Shown: piece after piece, positions 21,369-31,246 of the stretch
How the letters are laid out: every line of letters starts with the position of its first letter
How positions within the stretch are numbered: the first letter of the stretch is position 1
From: Vreelandella malpeensis
Lineage (GTDB): Bacteria; Pseudomonadota; Gammaproteobacteria; Pseudomonadales; Halomonadaceae
Length of the DNA stretch: 64,000 nucleotides
Direction of reading: 5' to 3'
NCBI RefSeq assembly: GCF_020622355.1
Contig: NZ_WHVL01000004.1
Coordinates: forward strand, 310,001-374,000
The notes under the pieces: model-generated
Told to the model about the DNA's origin: nothing
Seen by the model: the letters and a program-made list of their open reading frames with translations, nothing else
The model's database searches: none
Program-made: the position numbers and the translations under genes

Positions 21369-22745
21369 ATGCAAGTACCAGAGGGAGTCACCGCGGTCAT
21401 CGGGCTGGGTATCTCCGGCCGGGCGATCTGCCGCCACCTGCAGCGTCTGGGTACGCCCTTCGTGCTGATTGATACCCGGGCAGAACCCCCGGGGCTTGCG
21501 GATTTCAAGTCGCTTTATCCGGAGGTGACCACCTGGTGCGGCCCGCTTTCGAAAGTGGATTTCAGCCGCGCCCGGGAAGTGGTGCTGAGCCCCGGGGTCG
21601 ATCCCACGACCCCGGGGCTCGAGGGCTTGTCCGGGCGGCAAAGCCCGGTCACCGGCGAGCCTCTGCTGGTGGGGGAGATCGCGCTGTTTCGCCGCGCAGT
21701 GAAGGCGCCGATCGCGGCGATCACCGGCTCCAATGCCAAATCGACCGTCACTACGCTGCTGGGCGACATGGCAAGGGGCTGCGGGGTCGACGCCGCCGTG
21801 GGCGGCAATCTCGGTACGGCGGCGCTGACGCTGCTGGAAACCCATCCCGAGGCCGAGCTCTACATTCTCGAGCTCTCGAGCTTCCAGCTCGAGACCACGC
21901 CCAGGCTCGGCGCTGCTGCAGCGCTGTTTCTCAATCTCAGCGACGATCATCTTGATCGCCACGGCGACCTGGAAGGCTACCGCGCGGCGAAGGCGCGCAT
22001 CTTTCTTGGCGCCGAGAGCGCCGTGGTCAACGCCGACGACCCTCGTACCTGGCCGGATGCGCCGGGCGTGCCGCTTGACCATTTCGGTGCCAGCGCCCAT
22101 CTCGAGGGTGGCTGGGGTCTGGCGACGGTGGACGGGCGAACCTGGCTTGCCAAGGGCGATGAGTGTTTGATCGACGTCGAGTCACTTCCGCTTGCCGGGC
22201 GTCACAACCAGCTCAACGCGCTGGCCGCGCTCGCCCTCGGTGAGCGTTTGGGCCTTTGTCGCGAGAAGATGCTCGAGGCGCTCGTGCAGTTCAAGGGCTT
22301 GCCCCATCGCAGCGAGCTGGTCGACACGCTTGCCGGCGTGCGCTATGTCAACGACTCCAAGGGCACCAATGTCGGCGCGACCCTGGCGGCGATCGAAGGC
22401 ATCGGGGAGGGGGTCGACGGCCGCCTGGTACTGTTGGCCGGTGGTGTCGGCAAGGGCGCCGACTTCTCGCCGCTCGCCGCACCGCTTGGCCGCTACGCCC
22501 GCGAGGTCGTGGTGTTCGGCGCCGATGCCCTGCGCCTCGAGCAGGCGCTCGAGGGCGCGGTGCGTGTCCGCCGGGTCGCGACCCTCGTTGACGCCTTGAA
22601 CGCCGCCCGCGAGATCGCCGAGCCTGGCGACTGCGTGCTTCTTTCGCCAGCCTGTGCCAGTCTCGACCAGTTCGCCAACTACGAGGCGCGCGGCGAGGCG
22701 TTTCGTCGCTGGGTGGCCCAAAACCGCAGTGAGGTGTCTTCATGA
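21369..22745 (+). CDS. murD: UDP-N-acetylmuramoylalanine:D-glutamate ligase
   Basis: A 458-residue Mur ligase adding D-glutamate. N-terminal Rossmann loop AVIGLGISGRA; ATP loop GSNAKST (120-126), with Ala replacing the usual Gly as in Pseudomonas; YVNDSKGTNVGATLAAI near 320; and LLSPACASLDQFANYEARG near the C-terminus. The ATG at 21369 follows AAGGAG. The same frame stays open far upstream through mraY, but that part is a shadow frame. It ends overlapping ftsW (ATGA). Confidence 0.97.
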   Translation: MQVPEGVTAVIGLGISGRAICRHLQRLGTPFVLIDTRAEPPGLADFKSLYPEVTTWCGPLSKVDFSRAREVVLSPGVDPTTPGLEGLSGRQSPVTGEPLLVGEIALFRRAVKAPIAAITGSNAKSTVTTLLGDMARGCGVDAAVGGNLGTAALTLLETHPEAELYILELSSFQLETTPRLGAAAALFLNLSDDHLDRHGDLEGYRAAKARIFLGAESAVVNADDPRTWPDAPGVPLDHFGASAHLEGGWGLATVDGRTWLAKGDECLIDVESLPLAGRHNQLNALAALALGERLGLCREKMLEALVQFKGLPHRSELVDTLAGVRYVNDSKGTNVGATLAAIEGIGEGVDGRLVLLAGGVGKGADFSPLAAPLGRYAREVVVFGADALRLEQALEGAVRVRRVATLVDALNAAREIAEPGDCVLLSPACASLDQFANYEARGEAFRRWVAQNRSEVSS

Positions 22746-23923
22746 GTCGTCGTCAGCGCTTTCTGAACGCCGTCGCCACGCGTCATCTGCCCTGCGACAT
22801 CTGGCTGATCGTGGCGGTGGTCACGCTGGCGGGCCTGGGTTGGGTGATGGTCAGCTCCGCCTCGGTAGGGCTTCTGGAAAACAGCTACTACTATTCTCGC
22901 CAGCACGCGATCTTCTTGTTGGTGGCGGGGTTCGCCTGCCTGTTCATGCTCTGCGTGCCGCTCGAGGCGTGGCGCCAGAACGCCTCGCTCATCCTGATGG
23001 CGAGCATCTTCATGCTGGTGATGGTGCTGCTGGTCGGCCAGGAGGTCAACGGCAGCAAGCGCTGGATCTCGCTGCCCGGGCCGCTGCCCAGCCTGCAGAT
23101 CTCGGAGCTGGGCAAGGTGGGATTGATCTTCTACATGGCGGCGTTCATGTCGCGCTTCACCTATGAACTGCGCAACCGGGCGTTCAGCATGTGGCGGCCG
23201 ATCGCGGTGCTCGCCATTCCCGCGGGACTTCTGTTCCTGGCGCCGGACTTCGGTGGCATGGTGGTCTACACCGTCTGCGTGATCGGCATGCTGATGATGA
23301 GCGGAGCGTCGCTCACGCTGCTGATCGGCAGCGGCGGGGTGCTGACCTTCGGGGCGGTGATGATGGTGATCATGGAGCCCTACCGCCTGGCACGCTGGAC
23401 GAGCTTTCTCGACCCCTGGGCGGATCAGTTCGCCACCGGCTACCAGTTGACCCAGGCCCTGATCGCCTTCGGCCGCGGCCACGTGACCGGCATGGGCCTT
23501 GGCAACAGCGTGCAGAAGCTCCACTACCTGCCCGAGGCGCATACCGACTTCATCTTCGCGGTGATCGCCGAAGAGCTCGGCATGATCGGCGCGGTCTGCG
23601 TGGTGCTGCTGTTCACCCTGTTCGTCGCCCGGGCGATGCTGATCGGCCGGCGGGCGGAGCTTTCCGGCCACCTGTTCGGCGCCTACGTGAGCTACGGCAT
23701 CGGCTTCATCGTCTCCGCCCAGGCGTTCATCAACATGGCGGTGAGTTCGGGGCTTCTGCCCACCAAGGGGCTGACGCTGCCGCTGGTCAGCTACGGCGGA
23801 TCGAGCCTTTTGGTGACCGGCATGATGGTCGGGCTGTTGCTGCGCGTCGATGCGGAGACTCGCCACCGGCCCAAGCGCGCCTCGACACCTTACAAGGCGC
23901 GCTACGAACCCCATCTATCGTGA
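22742..23923 (+). CDS. ftsW: Peptidoglycan glycosyltransferase FtsW
   Basis: A 393-residue SEDS-family membrane protein, ten predicted transmembrane helices. It polymerises lipid II at the septum with FtsI. Visible signatures: VMVSSASVG, NGSKRWISLPGP, GLGNSVQKLHYLPEAHTDF (the conserved periplasmic loop with the catalytic Asp region) and LVSYGGSSLLV near the C-terminus. Overlaps murD by four bases; murG follows after 29 bases. Confidence 0.97.
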   Translation: MSRRQRFLNAVATRHLPCDIWLIVAVVTLAGLGWVMVSSASVGLLENSYYYSRQHAIFLLVAGFACLFMLCVPLEAWRQNASLILMASIFMLVMVLLVGQEVNGSKRWISLPGPLPSLQISELGKVGLIFYMAAFMSRFTYELRNRAFSMWRPIAVLAIPAGLLFLAPDFGGMVVYTVCVIGMLMMSGASLTLLIGSGGVLTFGAVMMVIMEPYRLARWTSFLDPWADQFATGYQLTQALIAFGRGHVTGMGLGNSVQKLHYLPEAHTDFIFAVIAEELGMIGAVCVVLLFTLFVARAMLIGRRAELSGHLFGAYVSYGIGFIVSAQAFINMAVSSGLLPTKGLTLPLVSYGGSSLLVTGMMVGLLLRVDAETRHRPKRASTPYKARYEPHLS

Positions 23924-23952
23924 GTAGCACCCAGAGCAACAAGGAGTTTTCG

Positions 23953-25050
23953 GTGACGACGAATAGACGTCGACGCATTCTGATCATGGCCGGCGGCACC
24001 GGTGGCCACGTCATTCCTGCGCTGTCGCTGGCCCGCGCGCTCGCCGCCCGGGACGTCGACGTGGAGTGGCTGGGCAGCCCGCGCGGCATCGAGAATCGCC
24101 TGGTGGTCGAGGCGGGTATCCCGCTGCATACCATCGCCGTGGCGGGTCTTCGTGGCAAGGGGCTGGCTGGCTGGTTCAAGGCGCCGGTCAACCTGAGTCG
24201 TGCGGTAGGCGAGGCCCGGCGTGTGATCAAGACCTTCGCGCCTGACGTGGTGGTGGGGCTTGGTGGCTTCGCCAGCGGCCCCGGCGGACTGGCGGCGAGA
24301 CTCGCTGGCATCCCGCTGGTGATCCACGAGCAGAATGCCGTGGCCGGGTTGACCAATCGGGTGCTGTCGCGTCTGGCAACCCGCACCTATGCCGCCTTCG
24401 ACGAGGCCTTCGGCCCGCGTGCCGAAGTGATCGGCAATCCGGTGCGCGAGGAGATCGCCGCGCTCGGCGAGCATCCGCGCACCCGGGAGGAGATCGCTTC
24501 CCGGCGGCTGCGGCTGCTGGTGGTGGGCGGCTCGCTTGGCGCGGTGGCGCTCAACGAACGCTTGCCCACTGCGCTTGCCGCGCTCGATGCCGACCGGTGC
24601 CCGGAGATATGGCACCAGGCCGGCAAGGAGCGCGATGAGACGACTCGCCAGAACTACGCAGCCGCCGGGGTCGAGGCGACGGTGTCACCCTTCATCGACG
24701 ACATGGCCCGCGCCTACGACTGGGCGGACCTGGTGGTGTGCCGTTCGGGTGCCTTGACCGTGGCGGAGCTCGCCGCGGCAGCGAAACCATCGCTTCTGGT
24801 ACCGTTTCCGTACGCCGTGGATGATCATCAGCGGATCAATGCCGAGGTCCTGGTCAAGGCAGAAGCGGCGCGCTGCGTGGTGCAAGCGGAGCTGACCGAA
24901 GCGCGCCTGATCCACCACCTCGACGAGCTCTTGAACCGTGACACCCTGGTGGAGATGGCGTCCAGGGCGCGCCGGGCAGCGCACCTCGAGGCCACCGAGC
25001 GTTTAGCGGCAGGATGCCTTTCGTTAGTCAAGCAAGGAGATATGGCGTGA
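23953..25050 (+). CDS. murG: UDP-GlcNAc:lipid I GlcNAc transferase
   Basis: A 365-residue GT28 glycosyltransferase that makes lipid II on the inner face of the membrane. N-terminal glycine-rich loop [15 protein letters not shown], then [32 protein letters not shown] and [21 protein letters not shown] in the UDP-GlcNAc domain. The GTG at 23953 is chosen because AAGGAG lies six bases upstream. The stop overlaps the murC GTG start (GTGA). Confidence 0.97.
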   Translation: MTTNRRRRILIMAGGTGGHVIPALSLARALAARDVDVEWLGSPRGIENRLVVEAGIPLHTIAVAGLRGKGLAGWFKAPVNLSRAVGEARRVIKTFAPDVVVGLGGFASGPGGLAARLAGIPLVIHEQNAVAGLTNRVLSRLATRTYAAFDEAFGPRAEVIGNPVREEIAALGEHPRTREEIASRRLRLLVVGGSLGAVALNERLPTALAALDADRCPEIWHQAGKERDETTRQNYAAAGVEATVSPFIDDMARAYDWADLVVCRSGALTVAELAAAAKPSLLVPFPYAVDDHQRINAEVLVKAEAARCVVQAELTEARLIHHLDELLNRDTLVEMASRARRAAHLEATERLAAGCLSLVKQGDMA

Positions 25051-26513
25051 CCGATCCAATCACCGACAAGCCGGCGCAGCGCGCCCCCGCCGGGCCCGGC
25101 ATGCGCCGCATCAAGCGCCTTCATTTCGTGGGCATCGGCGGGGCGGGGATGTGCGGCATCGCCGAGGTCCTTGCCAACCAGGGCTACTCGGTCAGCGGCA
25201 GTGACATGAAGGTTTCCTCGGTGGTGGCGCGGCTGCGTGGCTGCGGAGTCGAGGTGTTCATCGGTCACGCCGCCGAGAATGTCGCGGGTGCAGATGTCGT
25301 GGTGGTCTCCAGCGCCATCGACGAAACCAACCCGGAAATTCGCTGGGCCCACGAGCACCGCGTGCCCGTGGTGCGCCGCGCCGAGATGCTCGCCGAGCTG
25401 ATGCGCTTTCGCCACGGCATCGCGGTGGCCGGCACCCACGGCAAGACCACGACCACGAGCCTTACCGCAACGCTTCTGGCCGAAGGGGGGCTCGACCCGA
25501 CCTTCGTGATCGGCGGCAAGCTGACCAGCGCCGGTGCCAACGCGCGGCTCGGTGAAGGCGACTACCTGGTGGCGGAAGCCGACGAGTCCGATGCGTCGTT
25601 TCTGCACCTGCAGCCGATGGTGTCGATCGTCACCAATATCGATGCCGACCACATGGCCACCTATGGCGGCGACTTCGAGCGCCTGAAGACCACCTTCATC
25701 GAGTTTCTGCACAACCTGCCGTTCTATGGTCTGGCGGTGCTGTGTACCGACGACCCGCACGTCAAGGGGCTGTGCGACCAGGTCAAGCGCCAGTTCGTCA
25801 CCTACGGCTTCAATGAGCAGGCCGACTACCGCATCGAGGACTTTCGCCAGCACGAGGGGGAGGTCTCCTTCACCGCGCGCCGGCCGGACGGCGCGGCACC
25901 TCTCGAGGTACGCCTGGCGATGCCCGGGCGCCACAACGCGCAGAACGCCATGGCGGCGATCGTCGTGGCTACGGATGCCGGTGTCAGCGATGCGGCGATC
26001 CTCAAGGGGCTTGCGAATTTCGCCGGTGTCGGGCGACGTTTCCAGGTCCATGGTCACTTCCCGGCGCCGAACCGGGAAGGCGAGATCATGCTGGTGGACG
26101 ACTACGGTCATCACCCGCGCGAGGTCGACATGATCATTCAGGCGGTGCGCGCCGGCTGGCCAGAGCGGCGCCTGGTGATGCTCTACCAGCCCCATCGCTA
26201 CAGCCGTACGCGAGACCTGTACGAAGACTTCGTGCGCGTGCTCTCCCAGGTCGATACGCTGGTGCTGCTCGACGTCTACAGCGCCGGTGAGCCGGTGATC
26301 CCCGGTGCCGAAGGGCGCACGCTGGCCGGCTCCATCCGCCAGCGCGGCGAGGTGGACCCGCTGTTTGTCGAGCATAAGCAGGAGCTTGCGCCACTGCTGA
26401 AAAAGGTGCTGCGCCCGGGAGATATCCTGATTACACAGGGGGCGGGGGACGTCGGCGGCATCGCGCTCGCCCTGGCCCAGGCACGACTCCAGTTGGATGA
26501 GGTGACACTATGA
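25047..26513 (+). CDS. murC: UDP-N-acetylmuramate:L-alanine ligase
   Basis: A 488-residue Mur ligase that adds the first amino acid of the stem peptide. N-terminal [20 protein letters not shown] loop GTHGKTTT (129-136), [12 protein letters not shown] and [10 protein letters not shown], with [11 protein letters not shown] in the C-terminal domain. The GTG at 25047 overlapping murG gives the normal length and has AAGGAG upstream; an ATG at 25014 inside murG would add an unconserved stretch. The stop overlaps ddlB (ATGA). Confidence 0.97.
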   Translation: MTDPITDKPAQRAPAGPGMRRIKRLHFVGIGGAGMCGIAEVLANQGYSVSGSDMKVSSVVARLRGCGVEVFIGHAAENVAGADVVVVSSAIDETNPEIRWAHEHRVPVVRRAEMLAELMRFRHGIAVAGTHGKTTTTSLTATLLAEGGLDPTFVIGGKLTSAGANARLGEGDYLVAEADESDASFLHLQPMVSIVTNIDADHMATYGGDFERLKTTFIEFLHNLPFYGLAVLCTDDPHVKGLCDQVKRQFVTYGFNEQADYRIEDFRQHEGEVSFTARRPDGAAPLEVRLAMPGRHNAQNAMAAIVVATDAGVSDAAILKGLANFAGVGRRFQVHGHFPAPNREGEIMLVDDYGHHPREVDMIIQAVRAGWPERRLVMLYQPHRYSRTRDLYEDFVRVLSQVDTLVLLDVYSAGEPVIPGAEGRTLAGSIRQRGEVDPLFVEHKQELAPLLKKVLRPGDILITQGAGDVGGIALALAQARLQLDEVTL

Positions 26514-27442
26514 TGGATGCCAGTGCGCGCTCGGCCTCGTTTGGCCGAGTAGTGGTGGTATATGGCGGCACCTCCGGCGAGCGTGAGGTGTCGCTCAAGA
26601 GCGGGGCGGCGGTGCTCGAGGCGCTCAAGCGTCAGGGTGTCGATGCGCTGGGCTTTGATCCCCGCGAGGGCGGCCTGGCCGGGCTCGAGGCGCTGGCGCC
26701 GAGTGCGGTGTTCATTGCGCTTCACGGCCGCGGCGGCGAGGACGGTACCCTGCAGGGAGCGCTGGAGCTTCTCGGCATTCCCTATACCGGCAGCGGCGTG
26801 CTCGCCTCGGCGCTCGGCATGGACAAGGAGCGTACCAAGCAGGTTTGGCGCGCCCAAGGGTTGCCGACTCCGGAAAGCATCACCTTGACGGCCGACGCCG
26901 ACTGGAACGGCGTCATCGCGGCGCTGGACCTGCCGATGATCGTCAAGCCCGTCCATGAAGGCTCGACGCTCGGCATCAGCATCGTCAGGAGTCGCGAGGA
27001 GCTCGAGGCGGCCTACCGCGAGGCGGCCCGGTTCGATGCCCGAGTGATGGCGGAGCGCTTCGTCCAGGGCGAGGAGTATACCGTGGCGCTGCTCGGTGAC
27101 GAGGTGCTGCCGGCCATTCGTGTGGAGGTGCCGGGCGGCTTCTACGACTATGAGGCGAAATATCTCTCCGACACTACCCAGTACCATTTGCCCTGCGGGC
27201 TCGACGCCGAGGCCGAAGGTGCGCTTGCCAGGTTGTGCCGCCAGGCGTTTTCCGCCATGGGCGGGCAGGGCTGGGGACGTATCGACGTGATGCGCGACGG
27301 CGCCGGAATGTTCTGGCTGATCGAGGTCAATACCGTTCCGGGCATGACCGATCACAGCCTGGTGCCCCAGGCGGCGGCCCACGCCGGTATCGATTTCGAT
27401 GCGCTGGTACTGCGCATCCTGAACACCGCCGTGTCCGCATGA
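26510..27442 (+). CDS. ddlB: D-alanine:D-alanine ligase B
   Basis: A 310-residue ATP-grasp enzyme producing D-Ala-D-Ala for MurF. Segments: [44 protein letters not shown] (split over the substrate loop), [12 protein letters not shown] and [18 protein letters not shown] with the metal-binding Glu/Asn. The length matches DdlB (306) rather than DdlA (364). ftsQ follows after 22 bases. Confidence 0.97.
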   Translation: MMDASARSASFGRVVVVYGGTSGEREVSLKSGAAVLEALKRQGVDALGFDPREGGLAGLEALAPSAVFIALHGRGGEDGTLQGALELLGIPYTGSGVLASALGMDKERTKQVWRAQGLPTPESITLTADADWNGVIAALDLPMIVKPVHEGSTLGISIVRSREELEAAYREAARFDARVMAERFVQGEEYTVALLGDEVLPAIRVEVPGGFYDYEAKYLSDTTQYHLPCGLDAEAEGALARLCRQAFSAMGGQGWGRIDVMRDGAGMFWLIEVNTVPGMTDHSLVPQAAAHAGIDFDALVLRILNTAVSA

Positions 27443-27464
27443 GCCCCCTTTGCAATGAGCGATC

Positions 27465-28175
27465 ATGAAAAAGCGTAACGCATGGCTTGGAGTGATCCTG
27501 CTGGCCCTGCTGCTGGGCGCCGGCGGGCGGGCGCTATGGCTATGGCTCGACCGGCCCATCGAGCGCGTCTCGATTCGCGGCGAGTGGGAGTACGTCAGCG
27601 CCGACTACCTGCGCACCCAGCTGGCGCCATTGGTGCACAACGCCACCTGGCTCTCGGCGGATCTGGGCGAGATTCGCGACCGCGCGCTCTCCATCGGCTG
27701 GCTGCACGAGGTGCGTATTTCCAGGGAGTGGCCCAACGCCCTGGTGTTCGAGCTGGTCGAGCAGCTGCCGGTGGCGCGCTGGAACGATGACTTTTTGCTC
27801 AATACCGAAGGCAAGCCCTTCGCCTTCGCGCCGCTCGAGGTGCCGCAGGGGCTTCCCGACCTGGGGGGGCCGGTGGGGAGCAGCGAGGAAGTGCTGATCT
27901 ATTACCGACGTCTGACGACGCACTTCGCCACGCTCGCCCTTGGCCTTTCCCAACTGCGTCTGGAGCCTCGCGGAGCCTGGCGGCTGCAGCTCGACAACGG
28001 CACCTGGGTAATGCTGGGTCGACGCCAGCACGACATTCGCCTGGCACGACTGTCCGCTTCCTGGCAGCGCGAGCTGGGCCGCCAGGGCGACCAGATTCGT
28101 TACATCGACCTGCGCTACCCCAATGGTGTGGCCGTGGCCTGGCATGGCCAGAGCGATTTCGACGCTGATGATTAG
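27465..28175 (+). CDS. ftsQ: Cell division protein FtsQ
   Basis: A 236-residue bitopic membrane protein: a short basic N-terminus, one transmembrane helix (about 7-25), a POTRA domain (IERVSIRGEWEYVSADYLRTQ to about residue 100) and a beta domain ending in YIDLRYPNGVAVAW. It recruits FtsL/FtsB to the divisome. Shorter than E. coli FtsQ (276) but normal for the fold. Unusually, about 400 non-coding AT-rich bases separate it from ftsA. Confidence 0.95.
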   Translation: MKKRNAWLGVILLALLLGAGGRALWLWLDRPIERVSIRGEWEYVSADYLRTQLAPLVHNATWLSADLGEIRDRALSIGWLHEVRISREWPNALVFELVEQLPVARWNDDFLLNTEGKPFAFAPLEVPQGLPDLGGPVGSSEEVLIYYRRLTTHFATLALGLSQLRLEPRGAWRLQLDNGTWVMLGRRQHDIRLARLSASWQRELGRQGDQIRYIDLRYPNGVAVAWHGQSDFDADD

Positions 28176-28283
28176 GAGCAGGTGCCCTAGTATTTACGTT
28201 CAAGCAGCGTTGAACACTTAAAAGTAAGCGATTGCCAACACCTGAAATCCCGCCAATGGGGTTTAAATTCTTGGTCAAGCCCA

Positions 28284-28312
28284 TTATCGTGGTGCGGGAC
28301 TAGTCGTATAAT
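28284..28312 (+). promoter_or_regulatory. Putative ftsA-ftsZ promoter
   Basis: TTATCG (28284-28289), a 17-base spacer and a perfect TATAAT (28307-28312). The -35 hexamer is poor, but the -10 is consensus and stands out in a high-GC genome. Confidence 0.55.
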
Positions 28313-28336
28313 GGTCATCATTTCTATATGATGACC
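28313..28336. promoter_or_regulatory. Palindrome at the putative ftsA-ftsZ start site
   Basis: GGTCATCAT, six bases, ATGATGACC: a perfect inverted repeat starting at the base after the TATAAT. It covers the expected transcription start, so it could be an operator or a 5' hairpin of the RNA. No T-run follows, which argues against a terminator. Confidence 0.5.
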
Positions 28337-28506
28337 CTGTTTGCCATCGTTCTGGACGTTCTGGTTCGCGATTATCCAACCAAACTAAATGATAACGATG
28401 AAGCATGGTTAATAACCTGTTTGTTGACTAGTTTTATTTAATTCGGTGACTTGGCCAGCTGTTTATATAAAAGCATGTATAAATAGTTAGTAGTTGGTAA
28501 ATGTAT

Positions 28507-28540
28507 CGATAGGGCAGTGCCGACCATCAATAACCTATCG
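28507..28540 (+). repeat. Inverted repeat in the ftsA leader
   Basis: CGATAGG (28507-28513) and CCTATCG (28534-28540) with a 20-base loop, ending about 15 bases before the AAGGAG ribosome site of ftsA. Confidence 0.35.
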
Positions 28541-28572
28541 CTTGAGATCACTATAAGGAGATAACCCGGCTC

Positions 28573-29862
28573 ATGGCAGGCTCACCCAATGCATCCAATA
28601 TGGTTGTCGGGCTGGACATCGGAACGTCCAAGGTCGTCGCGATAGTCGGTCAACCCACCGATGACGGTGGCATCGAGATTGCGGGTATCGGCTCACATCC
28701 TTCACGGGGAATGAAGCGCGGCGTCGTGATCAACATCGAATCGACCGTGCAGTCGATTCAGCGTGCCGTGGAAGAAGCGGAACTCATGGCGGGGTGCGAC
28801 ATCCACTCTGTCTACGTCGGCGTCGCCGGAAGTCACATCAGTTCGATGAACTCCGACGGGGTCGTCGCCATCAAGGAGCGTGAAGTTACCCCCTCGGACA
28901 TCGACCGGGTCATCGATTCGGCGCGGGCACGCGCCATCTCCGAAGGCCAGCGGGTGCTTCACGTGTTGCCTCAGGAGTTCTCCATTGACGCCCAAGGCGG
29001 CATTCGCGAGCCGCTCGGCATGTCCGGGGTGCGGCTCGAGGCCCAGGTGCATCTGGTCACGGCGGCGCTGAACGCGGTGCAGAACATCGAGAAGTGCGTG
29101 CGTCGTTGCGGGCTGGATGTGGATGCCATCATTCTCGAGCAGCTCGCTTCCAGCATGGCGGTCCTCACCGAGGACGAGCGCGAGCTCGGTGTCTGCATGG
29201 TGGATATCGGCGGGGGTACCACCGACATGGCGATCTTCAGCGAGGGGGCGATTCGCCATACGGCGGTCATTCCCATTGCCGGTGACCAGGTCACCAACGA
29301 TATCGCCATGGCGCTACGCACCCCGACTCAGCATGCCGAAGAGATCAAGGTGAAGTACGCGTGCGCGCTCACCCAGCTCGCGGCAAGCGATGAAATGATC
29401 AAGGTACCCAGCGTGGGCGATCGCCCGTCGCGGGATCTCTCCCGCCAGGCGTTGGCGGAAGTGGTCGAGCCGCGTTACGAGGAGCTCTTCACGCTGGTAC
29501 GCGATGAATTACGCCGCAGTGGCTACGAGGACATGGTGGCCGCCGGGGTGGTGCTCACCGGCGGCACCTCGCGTATGGAGGGGGTCAGCGAGCTGGCGGA
29601 GGAAATCTTCCACATGCCGGTGCGTATCGCCTGCCCGCAGAACGTGCGCGGTCTGGCGGACGTGGTCCGCAACCCCATCTATGCGACCGGCGTCGGTCTT
29701 CTGCACTACGCATTGCAGGAGTCACGCCACGGACAGGGTCAAGAAAGCCATGGTCGGGTCAGCTCGCCCCACAAGGGACGCAGCGAGCTCGCCCAGCGTA
29801 ATAGCAGGGACGATCATTCGGCACTAGCAAGAATCAAGGGCTGGTTCAAAGGAAATTTCTGA
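28573..29862 (+). CDS. ftsA: Cell division protein FtsA
   Basis: A 429-residue actin-like ATPase that tethers FtsZ to the membrane. Phosphate-1 loop [16 protein letters not shown] at the N-terminus, the SHS2/1C region ([15 protein letters not shown]), [16 protein letters not shown] (phosphate-2) and [12 protein letters not shown] (adenosine motif). The C-terminal amphipathic helix [13 protein letters not shown] is the membrane-targeting sequence. AAGGAG lies 12 bases upstream of the ATG. Followed 34 bases later by ftsZ. Confidence 0.98.
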   Translation: MAGSPNASNMVVGLDIGTSKVVAIVGQPTDDGGIEIAGIGSHPSRGMKRGVVINIESTVQSIQRAVEEAELMAGCDIHSVYVGVAGSHISSMNSDGVVAIKEREVTPSDIDRVIDSARARAISEGQRVLHVLPQEFSIDAQGGIREPLGMSGVRLEAQVHLVTAALNAVQNIEKCVRRCGLDVDAIILEQLASSMAVLTEDERELGVCMVDIGGGTTDMAIFSEGAIRHTAVIPIAGDQVTNDIAMALRTPTQHAEEIKVKYACALTQLAASDEMIKVPSVGDRPSRDLSRQALAEVVEPRYEELFTLVRDELRRSGYEDMVAAGVVLTGGTSRMEGVSELAEEIFHMPVRIACPQNVRGLADVVRNPIYATGVGLLHYALQESRHGQGQESHGRVSSPHKGRSELAQRNSRDDHSALARIKGWFKGNF

Positions 29863-29896
29863 CAGGGCCGCAAGCGCGGTTCAGGAGACGGGGCTT

Positions 29897-31072
29897 ATGT
29901 TCGAATTGGTAGATAACGCACCCTCGAGCAGTGCGGTCATCAAGGTCGTCGGTGTCGGCGGCGGCGGCGGTAATGCCGTCAACCACATGGTGGAAAGCAA
30001 CATCGAGGGCGTCGAGTTCATCTGCGCCAACACCGATGCGCAGGCGCTCAAGCGCGTCTCCGCCAAGACGGTCTTGCAGCTGGGCGGTGAGATCACCAAG
30101 GGCCTGGGGGCCGGTGCCAATCCCGAAGTCGGGCGTCAGGCCGCCATGGAAGATCGCGATCGCATCGCCGAGCTTCTCGACGGCGCCGACATGGTGTTCA
30201 TCACCGCCGGCATGGGCGGTGGTACCGGGACCGGCGGTGCGCCGGTGGTCGCCCAGGTGGCCAAGGAGCTGGGTATTCTGACGGTGGCCGTGGTGACGCG
30301 TCCGTTCCCGTTCGAGGGTCCCAAGCGCATGCGCGCCGCCGAAGAGGGCATGAAGGAGCTCTCCGAGCACGTCGACTCGCTGATCACCATTCCCAACGAG
30401 AAGCTCCTCTCGGTGCTTGGCAAGAACGCCACGCTCTTGACCGCCTTCAGCGCGGCCAACGACGTGCTGCTGGGCGCGGTACAGGGCATTGCCGAGCTGA
30501 TCACCAGCCCCGGCATCATCAACGTCGACTTCGCCGACGTGCGCACCGTGATGTCCGAGATGGGCATGGCGATGATGGGCACCGGCGGGGCCACCGGCGA
30601 GAACCGCGCCCGTGAGGCGGCGGAAAAGGCCATTCGCAGCCCGCTGCTCGAGGATATCGATCTGCACGGTGCGCGTGGCATCCTGGTCAACATCACCGCC
30701 GGCCCGGATCTTTCCATCGGCGAGTTCAATGATGTGGGCGCGACGGTTCAGGAGTTCGCCTCCCAGGAAGCGACCATCGTGGTGGGAACCTCCATCGACA
30801 TGGAGATGTCCGACGAGCTGCGCGTGACCGTGGTGGCTGCAGGCCTCGACGGCACCAAGCCCAAGGCGGCGGTACGCGAGCCAGCGCGTCGTTCAGCGGC
30901 CGAGCCTGCGGATTATCGCAAGATGCAGCAGCCGACCATTACGCGACAGCAATCCGCCGCTCGCGCCGAAGCGCAGGAAGCCGCACCCAAGCCGCGTCCC
31001 GAGAAGCGTCGCGCCGCCGAAGCGGACGACTATCTCGATATTCCTGCTTTCCTGCGCCGCCAGGCGGATTGA
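29897..31072 (+). CDS. ftsZ: Cell division protein FtsZ
   Basis: A 391-residue tubulin-like GTPase that forms the Z ring. Glycine-rich [16 protein letters not shown], tubulin signature GGGTGTG at 107-113, T7 loop region [11 protein letters not shown], then a disordered linker (about 318-375) and the conserved C-terminal peptide [14 protein letters not shown] that binds FtsA and ZipA. Length is normal (E. coli 383). A long imperfect hairpin lies 32 bases after the stop, before lpxC. Confidence 0.99.
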   Translation: MFELVDNAPSSSAVIKVVGVGGGGGNAVNHMVESNIEGVEFICANTDAQALKRVSAKTVLQLGGEITKGLGAGANPEVGRQAAMEDRDRIAELLDGADMVFITAGMGGGTGTGGAPVVAQVAKELGILTVAVVTRPFPFEGPKRMRAAEEGMKELSEHVDSLITIPNEKLLSVLGKNATLLTAFSAANDVLLGAVQGIAELITSPGIINVDFADVRTVMSEMGMAMMGTGGATGENRAREAAEKAIRSPLLEDIDLHGARGILVNITAGPDLSIGEFNDVGATVQEFASQEATIVVGTSIDMEMSDELRVTVVAAGLDGTKPKAAVREPARRSAAEPADYRKMQQPTITRQQSAARAEAQEAAPKPRPEKRRAAEADDYLDIPAFLRRQAD

Positions 31073-31104
31073 ACCTCGTCTCCGTGACGATATCGGGTTC
31101 ACTC

Positions 31105-31159
31105 AACGGCAAACGAGGGTTTCGACAGATTCTTTTTGTTGAAACGCTCGTTTGCTGTT
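31105..31159. repeat. Long hairpin between ftsZ and lpxC
   Basis: Arms 31105-31129 and 31135-31159 pair over 25 positions with one G-G mismatch and three G-T wobbles (core CAAACGAG / CTCGTTTG and GTTTC / GAAAC), leaving a five-base loop. There is a T-run in the 3' arm but none after the stem. It could be a partial terminator, a processing site or a barrier setting the ftsZ/lpxC ratio. The remaining 87 bases before lpxC contain TTGCTG-18-GATAAC (31152-31181), a weak promoter candidate overlapping the stem. Confidence 0.6.
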
Positions 31160-31246
31160 AAAGTAAACACTGTTCGATAACTTTTTTCTATTCACGCCAG
31201 CGGCCGGTTGTTTCGGCACCGTCGTTACCAGAGTTTCACCACGCCC

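Larger units (their letters stand above)
28176..28572 (+). other. AT-rich regulatory spacer between ftsQ and ftsA
   Basis: About 400 bases with base composition strikingly more AT-rich than the surrounding genes. In most relatives ftsQ and ftsA abut or overlap. It contains a consensus-like promoter, a perfect 9-base-arm palindrome at the expected start site, a second inverted repeat in the ftsA leader, and several other AT-rich -10-like hexamers (for example TATAAA at 28466 and 28478). No convincing gene: the longest plausible frame is a 37-codon ORF at 28328-28441 without a ribosome site. It probably sets separate expression of ftsA-ftsZ. Confidence 0.75.
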
